NCBI GenBank assembly: GCA_030747885.1
Contig: JASLJW010000001.1
Coordinates: 1-9,177, forward strand
Direction of reading: 5' to 3'
Origin: Candidatus Thalassarchaeaceae archaeon
Lineage (GTDB): Archaea > Thermoplasmatota > Poseidoniia > Poseidoniales > Thalassarchaeaceae
DNA: 9,177 nucleotides
This document shows positions 1 to 6,273 of this stretch, piece by piece. Positions within the stretch are counted from its first letter, which is position 1. Each line of letters starts with the position of its first letter. The position numbers and the translations under genes are program-made. Under the pieces are notes generated by a model. It did no database searches, was not told the origin of the DNA, and was given only the letters and a program-made list of their open reading frames with translations.

Positions 1-201
1 CAGTTGTCGATCCTTATCAGAAAAGTCGTCACCAACTACACCTACAATTCCAACAGTACCTATGCCCAAACGTCGGCGGTGGAATGCTGCAGCTAATCCA
101 CCATATGTTGCTGAACCGCCCAATTCATTCTCAACAGAACCAGCGGGTGAACTAACACTATCGTATGCTAAACTACCAACAATCAATACTGCCTCATCCA
201 A
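1..201 (-). CDS. PfkB-family (ribokinase-like) sugar kinase, N-terminal part; runs off the left edge
   Basis: The family transfers phosphate from ATP to a sugar, nucleoside or related small substrate in the cytoplasm; the substrate cannot be told from this fragment. Sixty-seven codons are visible and the frame is open at position 1. Residues 5-14 (VLIVGSLAYD) are the first beta strand and substrate-side Asp of the fold. Residues 28-35 (GGSATYGG) are the PfkB glycine signature where the sugar binds, and residues 50-60 (VGIVGVVGDDF) match the conserved V-G-x-D-x-F strand. No ATG is available. The chosen start is TTG at 201, overlapping the upstream gene's stop by 8 nt; TTG at 186 is an alternative but would cut into the first strand. 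It is the last visible gene of the minus-strand operon, so it is probably translationally coupled to the receiver-like gene. The ATP-binding and catalytic-base motifs lie outside the window. The family call is firm, the substrate is unknown. Confidence 0.85.
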   Translation of the reverse strand, partial: MDEAVLIVGSLAYDSVSSPAGSVENELGGSATYGGLAAAFHRRRLGIGTVGIVGVVGDDFSDKDRQL

Positions 202-895
202 GGCTTTGCACCGCCTGCATAATTGTGTCTTGATAGCAATATACTGCCATACCTACACCACCTAAAACAGCCAATAATAGGAAGATTCGAAGAATTCGAC
301 GTTTTTTCTTTGGTTTGGTTGAAATTGGATTTATTGGCATCAATGGTTCTGGAGGGGGTGGAAGGTCTTCGGGGATTGGAAGAGGTGGTAACGATTCAAC
401 TGATACCACCTCATCACCATCAATCGAACGAACATCAGGGTACAATTCGTCAAGATCGGGCACTCCAGGAGCATGAGGTACATCACCCATAATTTGGGGC
501 CATGCATCTTCCAAATCAGACATTGTAAATGGAACTTCAAGAATTGCAACTGCACCTGCACTAAATGCTACATCTTCTGCGGTTTTTCTTCGAATTCTAG
601 AGCAAATATAGACCAGTCGTGCGTTTGTGTCTGCTTCACGAATCTCTAAACCAACAAGGTGACCGTTCAATGGGCCTGCTACATCTAGAGAAAGAAAGAC
701 AACGGGTTGTCTTTCTTTACTCATTCGAACATAGGCATCTACTGCACGATCTCCGTTCGGTTCATTCTCGATTTGGTGGCCTCTCCGACGCAATAGATCG
801 TTGATGCGGCGGTGGGCGTTACGCTCGTTGATTACGACGAGTGCGGGTGGTAGTTCGACATCCGTCATGTAGGGAAGGGGACGGTTCGTCCACAT
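194..895 (-). CDS. Tail-anchored protein with a degenerate response-regulator receiver domain
   Basis: The 233-residue product has a receiver-like alpha/beta domain at about residues 17-130, an acidic then proline-rich linker (about 145-192, with PPPPEP), a basic patch (KPKKKRR, 194-200) and one hydrophobic helix (about 203-219) followed by only 14 residues. That predicts a cytoplasmic domain held on the membrane by a C-terminal anchor. Strand 3 ends in D71 followed by V-A-G-P-L-N-G, where receivers carry the phosphoacceptor Asp. S99 sits at the conserved Ser/Thr. However, the acidic pair is N23-E24 and the conserved Lys before Pro is V121, so normal phosphoryl chemistry is doubtful. No DNA-binding or enzymatic output domain is present. 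ATG at 895 gives a 12-nt gap from the DUF1844 gene; ATG at 868 is equally possible and loses nine residues. The receiver assignment is from fold pattern only. The function is unknown; a scaffold or signalling adaptor is one guess. Confidence 0.75.
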   Translation of the reverse strand: MWTNRPLPYMTDVELPPALVVINERNAHRRINDLLRRRGHQIENEPNGDRAVDAYVRMSKERQPVVFLSLDVAGPLNGHLVGLEIREADTNARLVYICSRIRRKTAEDVAFSAGAVAILEVPFTMSDLEDAWPQIMGDVPHAPGVPDLDELYPDVRSIDGDEVVSVESLPPLPIPEDLPPPPEPLMPINPISTKPKKKRRILRIFLLLAVLGGVGMAVYCYQDTIMQAVQSLG

Positions 896-907
896 GAAGG
901 ACGCGGT

Positions 908-1297
908 TCATTCCTCTTCCTGATTTATTTCAGTATGAATGACTTCTGCGGGGGCAGACGATGGGTTGGTGTAGGTTTGTTTGAGTTCTTCTTGTCTTGC
1001 CATTTCAGCTTCGATTAATGCTTGTTGTTCTGGAGCTTTGACAAAAATCATCCGAAGTTCCGAAAGGGTTCCTTTGAGAAGAGATTCTTCTGTGGATGAT
1101 AGATTGCCTCGTGTTTTGGATTGGAGTGATTCAACTGCATCAATTGCGGCCTTTGCTTCACCTAAATTGAAATGAATCATTCCTTCATGGTCTGGAATTG
1201 CACCCATATTCATGAGGGCTGAGCGTTGAAGCATTTGGATTACAGCAAATAATCTCTCAGAATGGGCATCAGAAAACAAATCATTTGGATTATTCAT
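908..1297 (-). CDS. DUF1844 family protein
   Basis: This 129-residue soluble protein matches the DUF1844 pattern. In 129-residue numbering, residues about 15-88 hold an amphipathic first helix (LFAVIQMLQRSALMNMGAIP), then N-L-G-E-A-K-A-A-I-D, then L-Q-S-K-T-R-G-N-L, and end in E-L-R-M-I-F-V. The last 40 residues are a charged, probably disordered tail ending QEEE. The family has no known biochemical role, and most members I know of are bacterial (for example Deltaproteobacteria and Planctomycetes), so finding it behind an archaeal ftsY is noteworthy. The start is well supported: ATG 1297-1295 overlaps the ftsY TGA as ATGA, and GGAGGAG lies 8 nt upstream, inside ftsY. An in-frame start at 1321 would add eight residues but lacks this support. 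Coupled translation with ftsY is inferred; a link to the SRP pathway is only suggested by position. Confidence 0.85.
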   Translation of the reverse strand: MNNPNDLFSDAHSERLFAVIQMLQRSALMNMGAIPDHEGMIHFNLGEAKAAIDAVESLQSKTRGNLSSTEESLLKGTLSELRMIFVKAPEQQALIEAEMARQEELKQTYTNPSSAPAEVIHTEINQEEE

Positions 1298-2610
1298 TGA
1301 AACATCTCCTCCAACAACCAATCTGGATCAAATGGATGTAGGTCAACATATTCTTGGCCCACTCCGACCATGACAATTGGTCTGCCTGTTATGTGTGCAA
1401 TCGACAGGGCTGCGCCCCCTTTTGCAGTATCTAACTTACAAAGAAAGAACCCATCAAAATCCAACATCTCTTGGAAAACTACTGCTTGTTCGATTGCATC
1501 ATTTCCAGCCAATGCATCTGCAACAAAAAGAACAAGATGAGGTTGTGCAATTCTGTGCACTTTACGTAATTCTTCCATTAAATTGCGTTTGTTCTGCATT
1601 CTCCCAGCAGTATCAACAATCACAACATCTGCTCCTCTAGCACGTGCAGAATCAATTGCATCTCGAGCTATCGCAGCAGGGTCCCCGCCTCTTTGGCTAC
1701 TAATACATCGAACACCTAAGCGGTCGGCATGTGTCTGTAATTGGTCGATTGCTCCTGCTCGAAAGGTATCTCCTGCAGCCAATACAACATCGTGACCTTG
1801 TTGAGTAAAACGATGGGCCATTTTTGCAACACTGGTGGTTTTTCCAACTCCATTAACTCCTACCACCATCAAAACAATTGGGCCGTCTTCATCAATGGAA
1901 AGTTTACGAACGGTTTCATCTAGATCCCAGTACCCTGATTTGAGTAAAGAACGTAGGGCTCGTTTCAAACTAGCCTCGAGAACTTTAGCCAAATCTGCAC
2001 CTTTACGGAGTCTATTTCCAACTAATTCGGCTCTCAGGAGTTCCAATACAAATTCAATAATATCTATTCCCATATCTGCCTCTAATAGAATCATTTCCAT
2101 TTCTTCCAAAAGGGAATCCAATGCTGCAGATTGTTTGATTACTCTACCTCCTGACTCTACAACTCCACCCCCAAGATCTATTTCCAATTTGGCTCCACTT
2201 TCAAGATCGATGCTGCTGCTACCAATTGAGCCTCGAGGTGCATCCTCAATAGATACTAATTGGCGTCCTGTTGTTGATCGAAGAATATGCAAATCGACTT
2301 TGCTGCCTCTTGGACGTGTTGATGTTGGAGTTTTAGTTGGCGTTCGTTTCTTGATTGATAATTCTTCAAAGGGGGATGGGGCATCTTCTTCATCGATTTC
2401 GTCCCATTCATCATCTGTTGGTAGTTCTGAAGAAACAATTTCTTCAATATCATCCCATTCATTCTCGGACTCTATTTTCGATTCTAATTCTGCACGTGAT
2501 TCGATTGCTTCTATGGCCTCATCTGTGCCCTCTTCGGCTGTTAACTCATTCTCATCTAGAGAATCGCCAAGATCCTTGACCTTAGAACGGAATATGTCGA
2601 ATAGGCCCAT
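1294..2610 (-). CDS. ftsY: Signal recognition particle receptor FtsY (SRP GTPase)
   Basis: FtsY docks SRP-bound ribosomes at the cytoplasmic membrane, and paired GTP hydrolysis with Ffh/SRP54 hands the nascent chain to the translocon. The 438-residue protein (numbered from this start) has an acidic N-terminal A region (about 1-105) with two similar DEWD/NEWD segments, a beta-rich glycine-containing stretch (about 106-160), the helical N domain (about 160-240) and the G domain. Seen directly: P-loop GVNGVGKTT (251-259), DTFRAGA (281-287), DTAGR (333-337), and LDTAKGG (393-399) followed by the closing G-x-G-Q-x-x-D-L-x-x-F-D. The guanine-specificity motif, usually T-K-x-D, reads C-K-L-D, and the loop after it is short. 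ATG 2610 is preferred, giving MGLFDIF, typical of FtsY N-termini and 8 nt after the pfdA stop; a TTG at 2622 would overlap pfdA. It overlaps the DUF1844 start downstream by 4 nt. Confidence 0.97.
   Translation of the reverse strand: MGLFDIFRSKVKDLGDSLDENELTAEEGTDEAIEAIESRAELESKIESENEWDDIEEIVSSELPTDDEWDEIDEEDAPSPFEELSIKKRTPTKTPTSTRPRGSKVDLHILRSTTGRQLVSIEDAPRGSIGSSSIDLESGAKLEIDLGGGVVESGGRVIKQSAALDSLLEEMEMILLEADMGIDIIEFVLELLRAELVGNRLRKGADLAKVLEASLKRALRSLLKSGYWDLDETVRKLSIDEDGPIVLMVVGVNGVGKTTSVAKMAHRFTQQGHDVVLAAGDTFRAGAIDQLQTHADRLGVRCISSQRGGDPAAIARDAIDSARARGADVVIVDTAGRMQNKRNLMEELRKVHRIAQPHLVLFVADALAGNDAIEQAVVFQEMLDFDGFFLCKLDTAKGGAALSIAHITGRPIVMVGVGQEYVDLHPFDPDWLLEEMFQ
1306..1312 (-). promoter_or_regulatory. 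Shine-Dalgarno site for the DUF1844 gene, inside ftsY
   Basis: On the minus strand GGAGGAG ends 8 nt before ATG 1297. It is the only strong ribosome binding site I see in the window. It decides the start of the DUF1844 gene and suggests that gene is re-initiated or independently loaded within the ftsY message, whereas the divergent genes at 3882/3935 look leaderless. Confidence 0.8.
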
Positions 2611-2618
2611 ACAATCAC

Positions 2619-3158
2619 TCAATCATCCAAAGTTAATTCTCCACCTAAACCACGGCGGCGGCGGCTTCGGGGTTTTTCTTCTTCTGTAATTTCTTCTTCG
2701 GGTTTTGTGGCTTCCACAGGTTCTTCGGTTGGTGGGGGTGTTTCTTCCTCCAGTTGAGAGACTCCTTCATTGAACGTGGCGGCCAAAGAACGAACTGTTT
2801 GTTCTGCAGAATCAAACTCTTGTTTCAATGATTCAATCAATCCAGATATCTCTTTTTGTCTTTTTTCAATTAAATCTGCGGCTTCGGGCCTTGTCATCTC
2901 AGCTTGTATTGCAGTTCCAATATCAACAACCGCTCCAGCCACATCCTGGACATCCACAATCAATTGAACACCACTCCCCAATGGGACGAGGATATTTTCT
3001 GCTCCTTCTTCGGGGATTGCGCGAATTGCACGAACAACATGGTTCTGTTCTTGGTGAATAGATTCTAGGCGTGAAAGTTGCTCTTCAATACGTTCCATCT
3101 TCTGCCGATTAAGGTCAACCATTCTTGCCAAGCGTTGCAACTCATCTCGGTCAACCAT
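2619..3158 (-). CDS. pfdA: Prefoldin alpha subunit with an extended charged C-terminal tail
   Basis: Prefoldin is a hexamer of two alpha and four beta subunits that holds unfolded proteins and passes them to the group II chaperonin. Residues about 3-45 and 85-137 form the two long coiled-coil helices. Between them, N-I-L-V-P-L-G-S-G-V (55-64) and the following strands through V-V-D-I-G (about 77-81) are the beta hairpins that assemble the barrel. Archaeal alpha subunits are usually near 140-150 residues. This one has 179 because of a tail (about 138-179) that is first proline and glutamate rich, then basic (R164, R166-R169), then ends GGELTLDD. The start ATG 3158 has only a weak GGAA upstream. 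It sits directly upstream of ftsY, as in many archaea, but ribosomal protein LX, the usual upstream partner, lies about 5.8 kb away. No good TATA element is visible in the 43-nt gap, so it probably depends on transcription from the upstream kinase gene. Confidence 0.95.
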   Translation of the reverse strand: MVDRDELQRLARMVDLNRQKMERIEEQLSRLESIHQEQNHVVRAIRAIPEEGAENILVPLGSGVQLIVDVQDVAGAVVDIGTAIQAEMTRPEAADLIEKRQKEISGLIESLKQEFDSAEQTVRSLAATFNEGVSQLEEETPPPTEEPVEATKPEEEITEEEKPRSRRRRGLGGELTLDD

Positions 3159-3201
3159 GGTCTTCCGAACAATCCGTCCTGCATCAAGTCGTCGGCAATG
3201 T

Positions 3202-3882
3202 TTACACTAATGGGCCAAGGGTGGCGCCTAGTATCAACAAAAGTGTTGAGGCAACTGCAATGAGGACGTTATCATCTATTGGACCGAATTCATAGCGTTC
3301 AACAAATGATGCCAATGCACCACTCAACAACCCCCATACTGGAATCGATGTGATTGATGCTGTTCCAATGAACCAACCCATCGGAAGGCAAACTATGGCC
3401 ATGGCAACATTACCCCATGCACTTTTTGTTCTCTTTGAAAACATCTTGTTACGAACCACTCCTGTAACGCCATCACCGAACGCCATGAACAAAGAGGGCA
3501 ATACAGCCAACCATGGATCATCAAAAAGTATCCACAACAAATACACTGAAAGGCCGAGCATGATGGCAAATGAGGAATCATTCATATTCTCTGGGTTTTG
3601 CATCCAATACATTCTATGTTTTGAACGATGCATAAATGCAGTAAAGCCGCCAAGAGTAAAGCCGCCGATTAATGGTAGTAATGGATCTGTAAATACAAAT
3701 GGAACTACAAGAAGTACGACGCCTGCTGCAAGCATGTGGACTATTTTTCGATTGTAATACACTGCAACCATTTGGTCCATACCTTGAGCTGTCCATCGAT
3801 TATATGTCCAACGAGTTCCATAGATTACTAGAATAGTCCATGTGGCCATCCCGGCTGCCCAAACAATCTCGTTCGATTCCAT
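3202..3882 (-). CDS. SEC59/DGK1/VTE5-type membrane kinase (dolichol, phytol or diacylglycerol kinase-like)
   Basis: Relatives use a nucleotide, often CTP, to phosphorylate a lipid alcohol such as dolichol, phytol or diacylglycerol at the membrane. The 226-residue protein has about six or seven hydrophobic segments. Family-type marks are R45-K46-x-x-H49 (NRKIVH), A-F-G-D-G (134-138), K153-S154 with G157-N158, and near the C-terminus E195 and D203-D204-N205 (PIDDN). In an archaeon a polyprenol or geranylgeraniol substrate is plausible, feeding isoprenoid lipid salvage or lipid-linked glycan carriers; this is inference. ATG 3882 is chosen because it lies 27 nt from the TATA-like element in the divergent spacer, fitting a leaderless message. 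An upstream TTG at 3903 would add seven residues. It is the first gene of the minus-strand operon leading to pfdA and ftsY, and the only one of that operon not commonly part of the conserved cluster. Confidence 0.75.
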   Translation of the reverse strand: MESNEIVWAAGMATWTILVIYGTRWTYNRWTAQGMDQMVAVYYNRKIVHMLAAGVVLLVVPFVFTDPLLPLIGGFTLGGFTAFMHRSKHRMYWMQNPENMNDSSFAIMLGLSVYLLWILFDDPWLAVLPSLFMAFGDGVTGVVRNKMFSKRTKSAWGNVAMAIVCLPMGWFIGTASITSIPVWGLLSGALASFVERYEFGPIDDNVLIAVASTLLLILGATLGPLV

Positions 3883-3902
3883 GATGCCTTCTATTCTACC
3901 CA

Positions 3903-3914
3903 ACCCATATACTA
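3903..3914. promoter_or_regulatory. Shared TATA-like element of a bidirectional core promoter
   Basis: The 52-nt spacer between the divergent starts at 3882 (minus) and 3935 (plus) contains one A/T core, ATATA at 3907-3911, which reads TATAT on the other strand. Its centre is about 26 nt from the plus-strand ATG and 27 nt from the minus-strand ATG. In archaea the TATA box sits about 26-27 nt before the transcription start, so both messages would begin at or next to the ATG and be leaderless. No ribosome binding site is seen before either start, which agrees. The element is short and its use in both directions is inferred from spacing alone. Confidence 0.5.
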
Positions 3915-3934
3915 GTCACTTACATCCGTCGCCA

Positions 3935-5419
3935 ATGCCACGGATTGCGGCAATGTTGTTCTCGCTCGTTATCATTTCAGTGTCATTTCAAGGTTGTTTG
4001 ATGCCTGGAGAAGATGATCCTTTCGTATCAGTTGAAGACTTAGCGCTCTTACCTAACATCTTAGTTGGGGCACAATTCCAAGAAATTGAAATTTCTGTTT
4101 CCAACCCAATGAGTATTCACATACCTTATCTGATAATGGATGATGTTACTGGGTTTGTAGTAAATGGAACAACTATTGATTTTCAAAAGCCAGAATCAAA
4201 AACCATCGAATTGTTAGCTCCCCCAAATACTAATTTTGCATATTTTTTACTTGGTAATGAAGGGAGAAATGAATGGTCGTTAAGGAGTACGAATCAAAGT
4301 TGGGAAGAATGGTTTGATTCAGAATCATTCAATGAGGCGCCTTACTCATACATTCAGATGCCTGTAGTTAGAGAAAATAGATCTGGTTATTCTCTTGACG
4401 AAGGTAGTATGCATGGCACTGGAATTATCGATGGATTGAGTGTTTTTGAATGGATGGAGGGTTTCACAAATCCAACAACCGGATATAACGATAGGTGGGG
4501 TCCATTCACTCTAAACGATGTGCCATATGAGCGCGCTGTTGACTATATTGAATCAGAAATTAATGGGATTGGTTTTGATGCTCAAGTTCATCGATATTGG
4601 TTGTCTGATTTCTCATATGCAGTCAATGTTTGTGGATACAAAGAGGGGTCATTATATCCAGATGAATGGCTTGTTATGGGCGCTCATTTAGATGTTGCAG
4701 AAATAGGTACACCCCCAAGGGGGGGGACTCATGTTGGTGCTCATGACAATGGTGCAGGGGTTGCATTGATGTTGGAGGTTGCTAAAGGGTTGGCGCAATT
4801 CGATCATAGGAGAACATTGGTTGTTTGTTTTTGGTCAAATGAAGAAAATGGATATGATGGGGTTGATAGGTGGATAGAAAACCTACCTTCCGAAGTCACG
4901 ATTACCAATTACTTGAATGCGGATGCAGTTGGAACAAATTGGCCAGGATACTATACTTTAGTGGTAGATATAATTCCTGAAACTGATAATGAAATAAATG
5001 AGCAGTGGCCAATGGTCAGACTAACGGAATGGATTGGTTCAAACAACAACGATATTGCTGAAGCGTTGCGCCTTGGTAGAGACATATACAATTCTGAAGG
5101 ATATGCTTCAATGAAAGATGTTGATTCGAGTGAACAAAAACGCCTCTCAATATCAGTACACGAATCACAACGAGGGAGGAGTGATTACGAAAGAATTGCT
5201 GATCAATTGGATGTTGTTTCAATGGATTTTGGTTCACTTACTGGTGGTTCTGATTGTTATCATGCCACTTGTGACACTCTTGAGACAATGGTAGATATGA
5301 TGGTTACAGATAATGGCACCGGACAACAAAATTTAGTCGAATCTTTCGATCTAATATCTTGGTGGATTTTTTACTTGGCAATGCACTTAGATGAGGCTCC
5401 AATCTACAATGAAAGTTAG
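3935..5419 (+). CDS. M28-family zinc metallopeptidase, predicted exported lipoprotein
   Basis: M28 enzymes are di-zinc exopeptidases (aminopeptidase or carboxypeptidase type). The 494-residue protein begins with a short hydrophobic signal (about 7-18) and a loose lipobox F-Q-G-C with C21 as the possible lipidated residue. Residues about 22-190 are an unrecognised, probably beta-rich domain. The catalytic domain shows the full ligand set in order: H251 (GAHLD), bridging D271 (AHDNGAG), the base and ligand pair E303-E304 (SNEENGYDG), D330 (NADAVG) and H443 (YHATCDT). The spacings of the first four match the family. The stretch between D330 and H443 is long, with a charged insertion around 370-425. 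ATG 3935 is preferred because it gives a clean signal sequence and sits 26 nt from the TATA-like element. An open frame exists from 3842 but overlaps the divergent gene. Likely role: peptide breakdown outside the cell, fitting a heterotrophic marine archaeon. Confidence 0.92.
   Translation: MPRIAAMLFSLVIISVSFQGCLMPGEDDPFVSVEDLALLPNILVGAQFQEIEISVSNPMSIHIPYLIMDDVTGFVVNGTTIDFQKPESKTIELLAPPNTNFAYFLLGNEGRNEWSLRSTNQSWEEWFDSESFNEAPYSYIQMPVVRENRSGYSLDEGSMHGTGIIDGLSVFEWMEGFTNPTTGYNDRWGPFTLNDVPYERAVDYIESEINGIGFDAQVHRYWLSDFSYAVNVCGYKEGSLYPDEWLVMGAHLDVAEIGTPPRGGTHVGAHDNGAGVALMLEVAKGLAQFDHRRTLVVCFWSNEENGYDGVDRWIENLPSEVTITNYLNADAVGTNWPGYYTLVVDIIPETDNEINEQWPMVRLTEWIGSNNNDIAEALRLGRDIYNSEGYASMKDVDSSEQKRLSISVHESQRGRSDYERIADQLDVVSMDFGSLTGGSDCYHATCDTLETMVDMMVTDNGTGQQNLVESFDLISWWIFYLAMHLDEAPIYNES
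4719..4726 (+). repeat. G8 homopolymer inside the M28 peptidase
   Basis: Eight consecutive G follow CCCCCAA at 4712-4718, forming both a slippage-prone tract and a possible small hairpin. It encodes Arg-Gly-Gly in the loop between zinc ligands H251 and D271, so any indel would remove the rest of the active site. The frame is intact here. Confidence 0.9.
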
Positions 5420-5454
5420 GTAAACACGATTAGCCCAAAGATTGTCGTCATCCC

Positions 5455-6225
5455 ATGGAGGTAGCTGCCGTCATCCTTTGTGGTGGAAAGGGAAGTAGGA
5501 TGTTAGCGGGTGGAGAAGCCACACACAAACCCCTATTGAAAATCGGGGGTATGCCTTCAACCATATTTGTGATTGATAAATTAAAGAAATCGGGATTGAA
5601 TTTTTCCCAAATTATTGTTGTGGTCCCAGAAGAAAGGATATCTGAATATCAAAATGCTTTGTTGGGGTTAAATTGTGAAATTGTTGCTCAAGAATTGCCA
5701 TTGGGAACAGGAAATGCGGTTTACGGGGCGTTGGGTTTTCTCATACCTACAATCGAACATGTGTATGTGTCGTTTGGAACTCAACCACTTATTCGTAACG
5801 AAACTGTGGAGGATGTCTTTGAATTACATCAAAAAGGGGGTATTGGTTTTTCATTGGCTACAACAATAATGGATAATCCATATGCACCTTTGGTAAGAGG
5901 GGAAAATGGTGTGGTAATTGGTTCATTGGAGACTCATTTAGATGGGGTTGAAATGCCAGAAAGAGGAGAGACAAATGTTGGAGCTTATTGGGCATCAGTA
6001 GCCACTCTACAAAATGTATTGGTGGGTTTACATCAAGAATTGTTCCTAGTCGATGAAAAAAAATACAATACTAAATCGGGTGAATTGGGTTACCCAAATG
6101 AAATGGTTCGGGGTTGTTTGAAATCAAATATACAAGTTGAGGGTGTGCCAATAGCGGATGAAATTGAAATGATGGGAATAAAAACACCCGAAACATTGGC
6201 AAAAATTCGAGAAATTATTGGTTGA
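5455..6225 (+). CDS. GlmU N-terminal-like sugar-1-phosphate nucleotidyltransferase fold; likely catalytically altered
   Basis: The 256-residue protein is a single nucleotidyltransferase domain like the uridylyltransferase half of GlmU, without the hexapeptide-repeat acetyltransferase half. Seen: the nucleotide loop L-C-G-G-K-G-S-R-M (8-16) and the catalytic-type K25 (HKP). The base-recognition segment Q79 with L-G-T-G (83-86) is also present, as is E172-T-N174-x-G, matching the E-I-N-T-G sugar-binding strand. Two residues that should hold the catalytic magnesium are not conserved. The G-D after strand 4 reads G108-T109 (FGTQPLI), and the C-terminal G-I-N-T-P-E reads G241-I-K243-T-P-E. The gene may therefore be a pseudoenzyme, a regulator, or an enzyme with different metal binding. 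It follows the M28 gene by 35 nt without a visible promoter, so co-transcription is likely. ATG 5455 gives the expected MEVAAVIL start. A link with the nearby lipid kinase in glycan assembly is possible but unproven. Confidence 0.85.
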   Translation: MEVAAVILCGGKGSRMLAGGEATHKPLLKIGGMPSTIFVIDKLKKSGLNFSQIIVVVPEERISEYQNALLGLNCEIVAQELPLGTGNAVYGALGFLIPTIEHVYVSFGTQPLIRNETVEDVFELHQKGGIGFSLATTIMDNPYAPLVRGENGVVIGSLETHLDGVEMPERGETNVGAYWASVATLQNVLVGLHQELFLVDEKKYNTKSGELGYPNEMVRGCLKSNIQVEGVPIADEIEMMGIKTPETLAKIREIIG

Positions 6226-6273
6226 TTTATTCAACAAATGTATGACAAAGAATAACTATCTAGGGTCTTATTT

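Noticed and set aside
62..265. 67-codon plus-strand open frame at the left edge
   Set aside because: The opposite strand encodes the PfkB glycine signature and the tail of the receiver-like protein; the plus frame shows nothing recognisable.
1298..1321. Upstream start of the DUF1844 gene at 1321
   Set aside because: The strong Shine-Dalgarno site at 1306-1312 lies inside this extension and points to ATG 1297 with the ATGA overlap.
1835..2689. 284-codon plus-strand open frame opposite ftsY
   Set aside because: It is serine-rich, lies wholly antisense to the clear FtsY frame, and its composition mirrors the acidic A region read backwards.
3350..3757. 135-codon plus-strand open frame opposite the lipid kinase gene
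   Set aside because: It is antisense to a membrane protein with family motifs, with no start signal or recognisable content.
3842..3934. Upstream extension of the M28 peptidase frame
   Set aside because: It would overlap the divergent kinase start, bury the signal sequence behind 31 residues and ignore the TATA spacing that supports ATG 3935.
4712..4726. CCCCC-AA-GGGGG hairpin as a terminator
   Set aside because: It lies inside the catalytic domain of an intact gene and is not followed by a T tract; it is better seen as a homopolymer.
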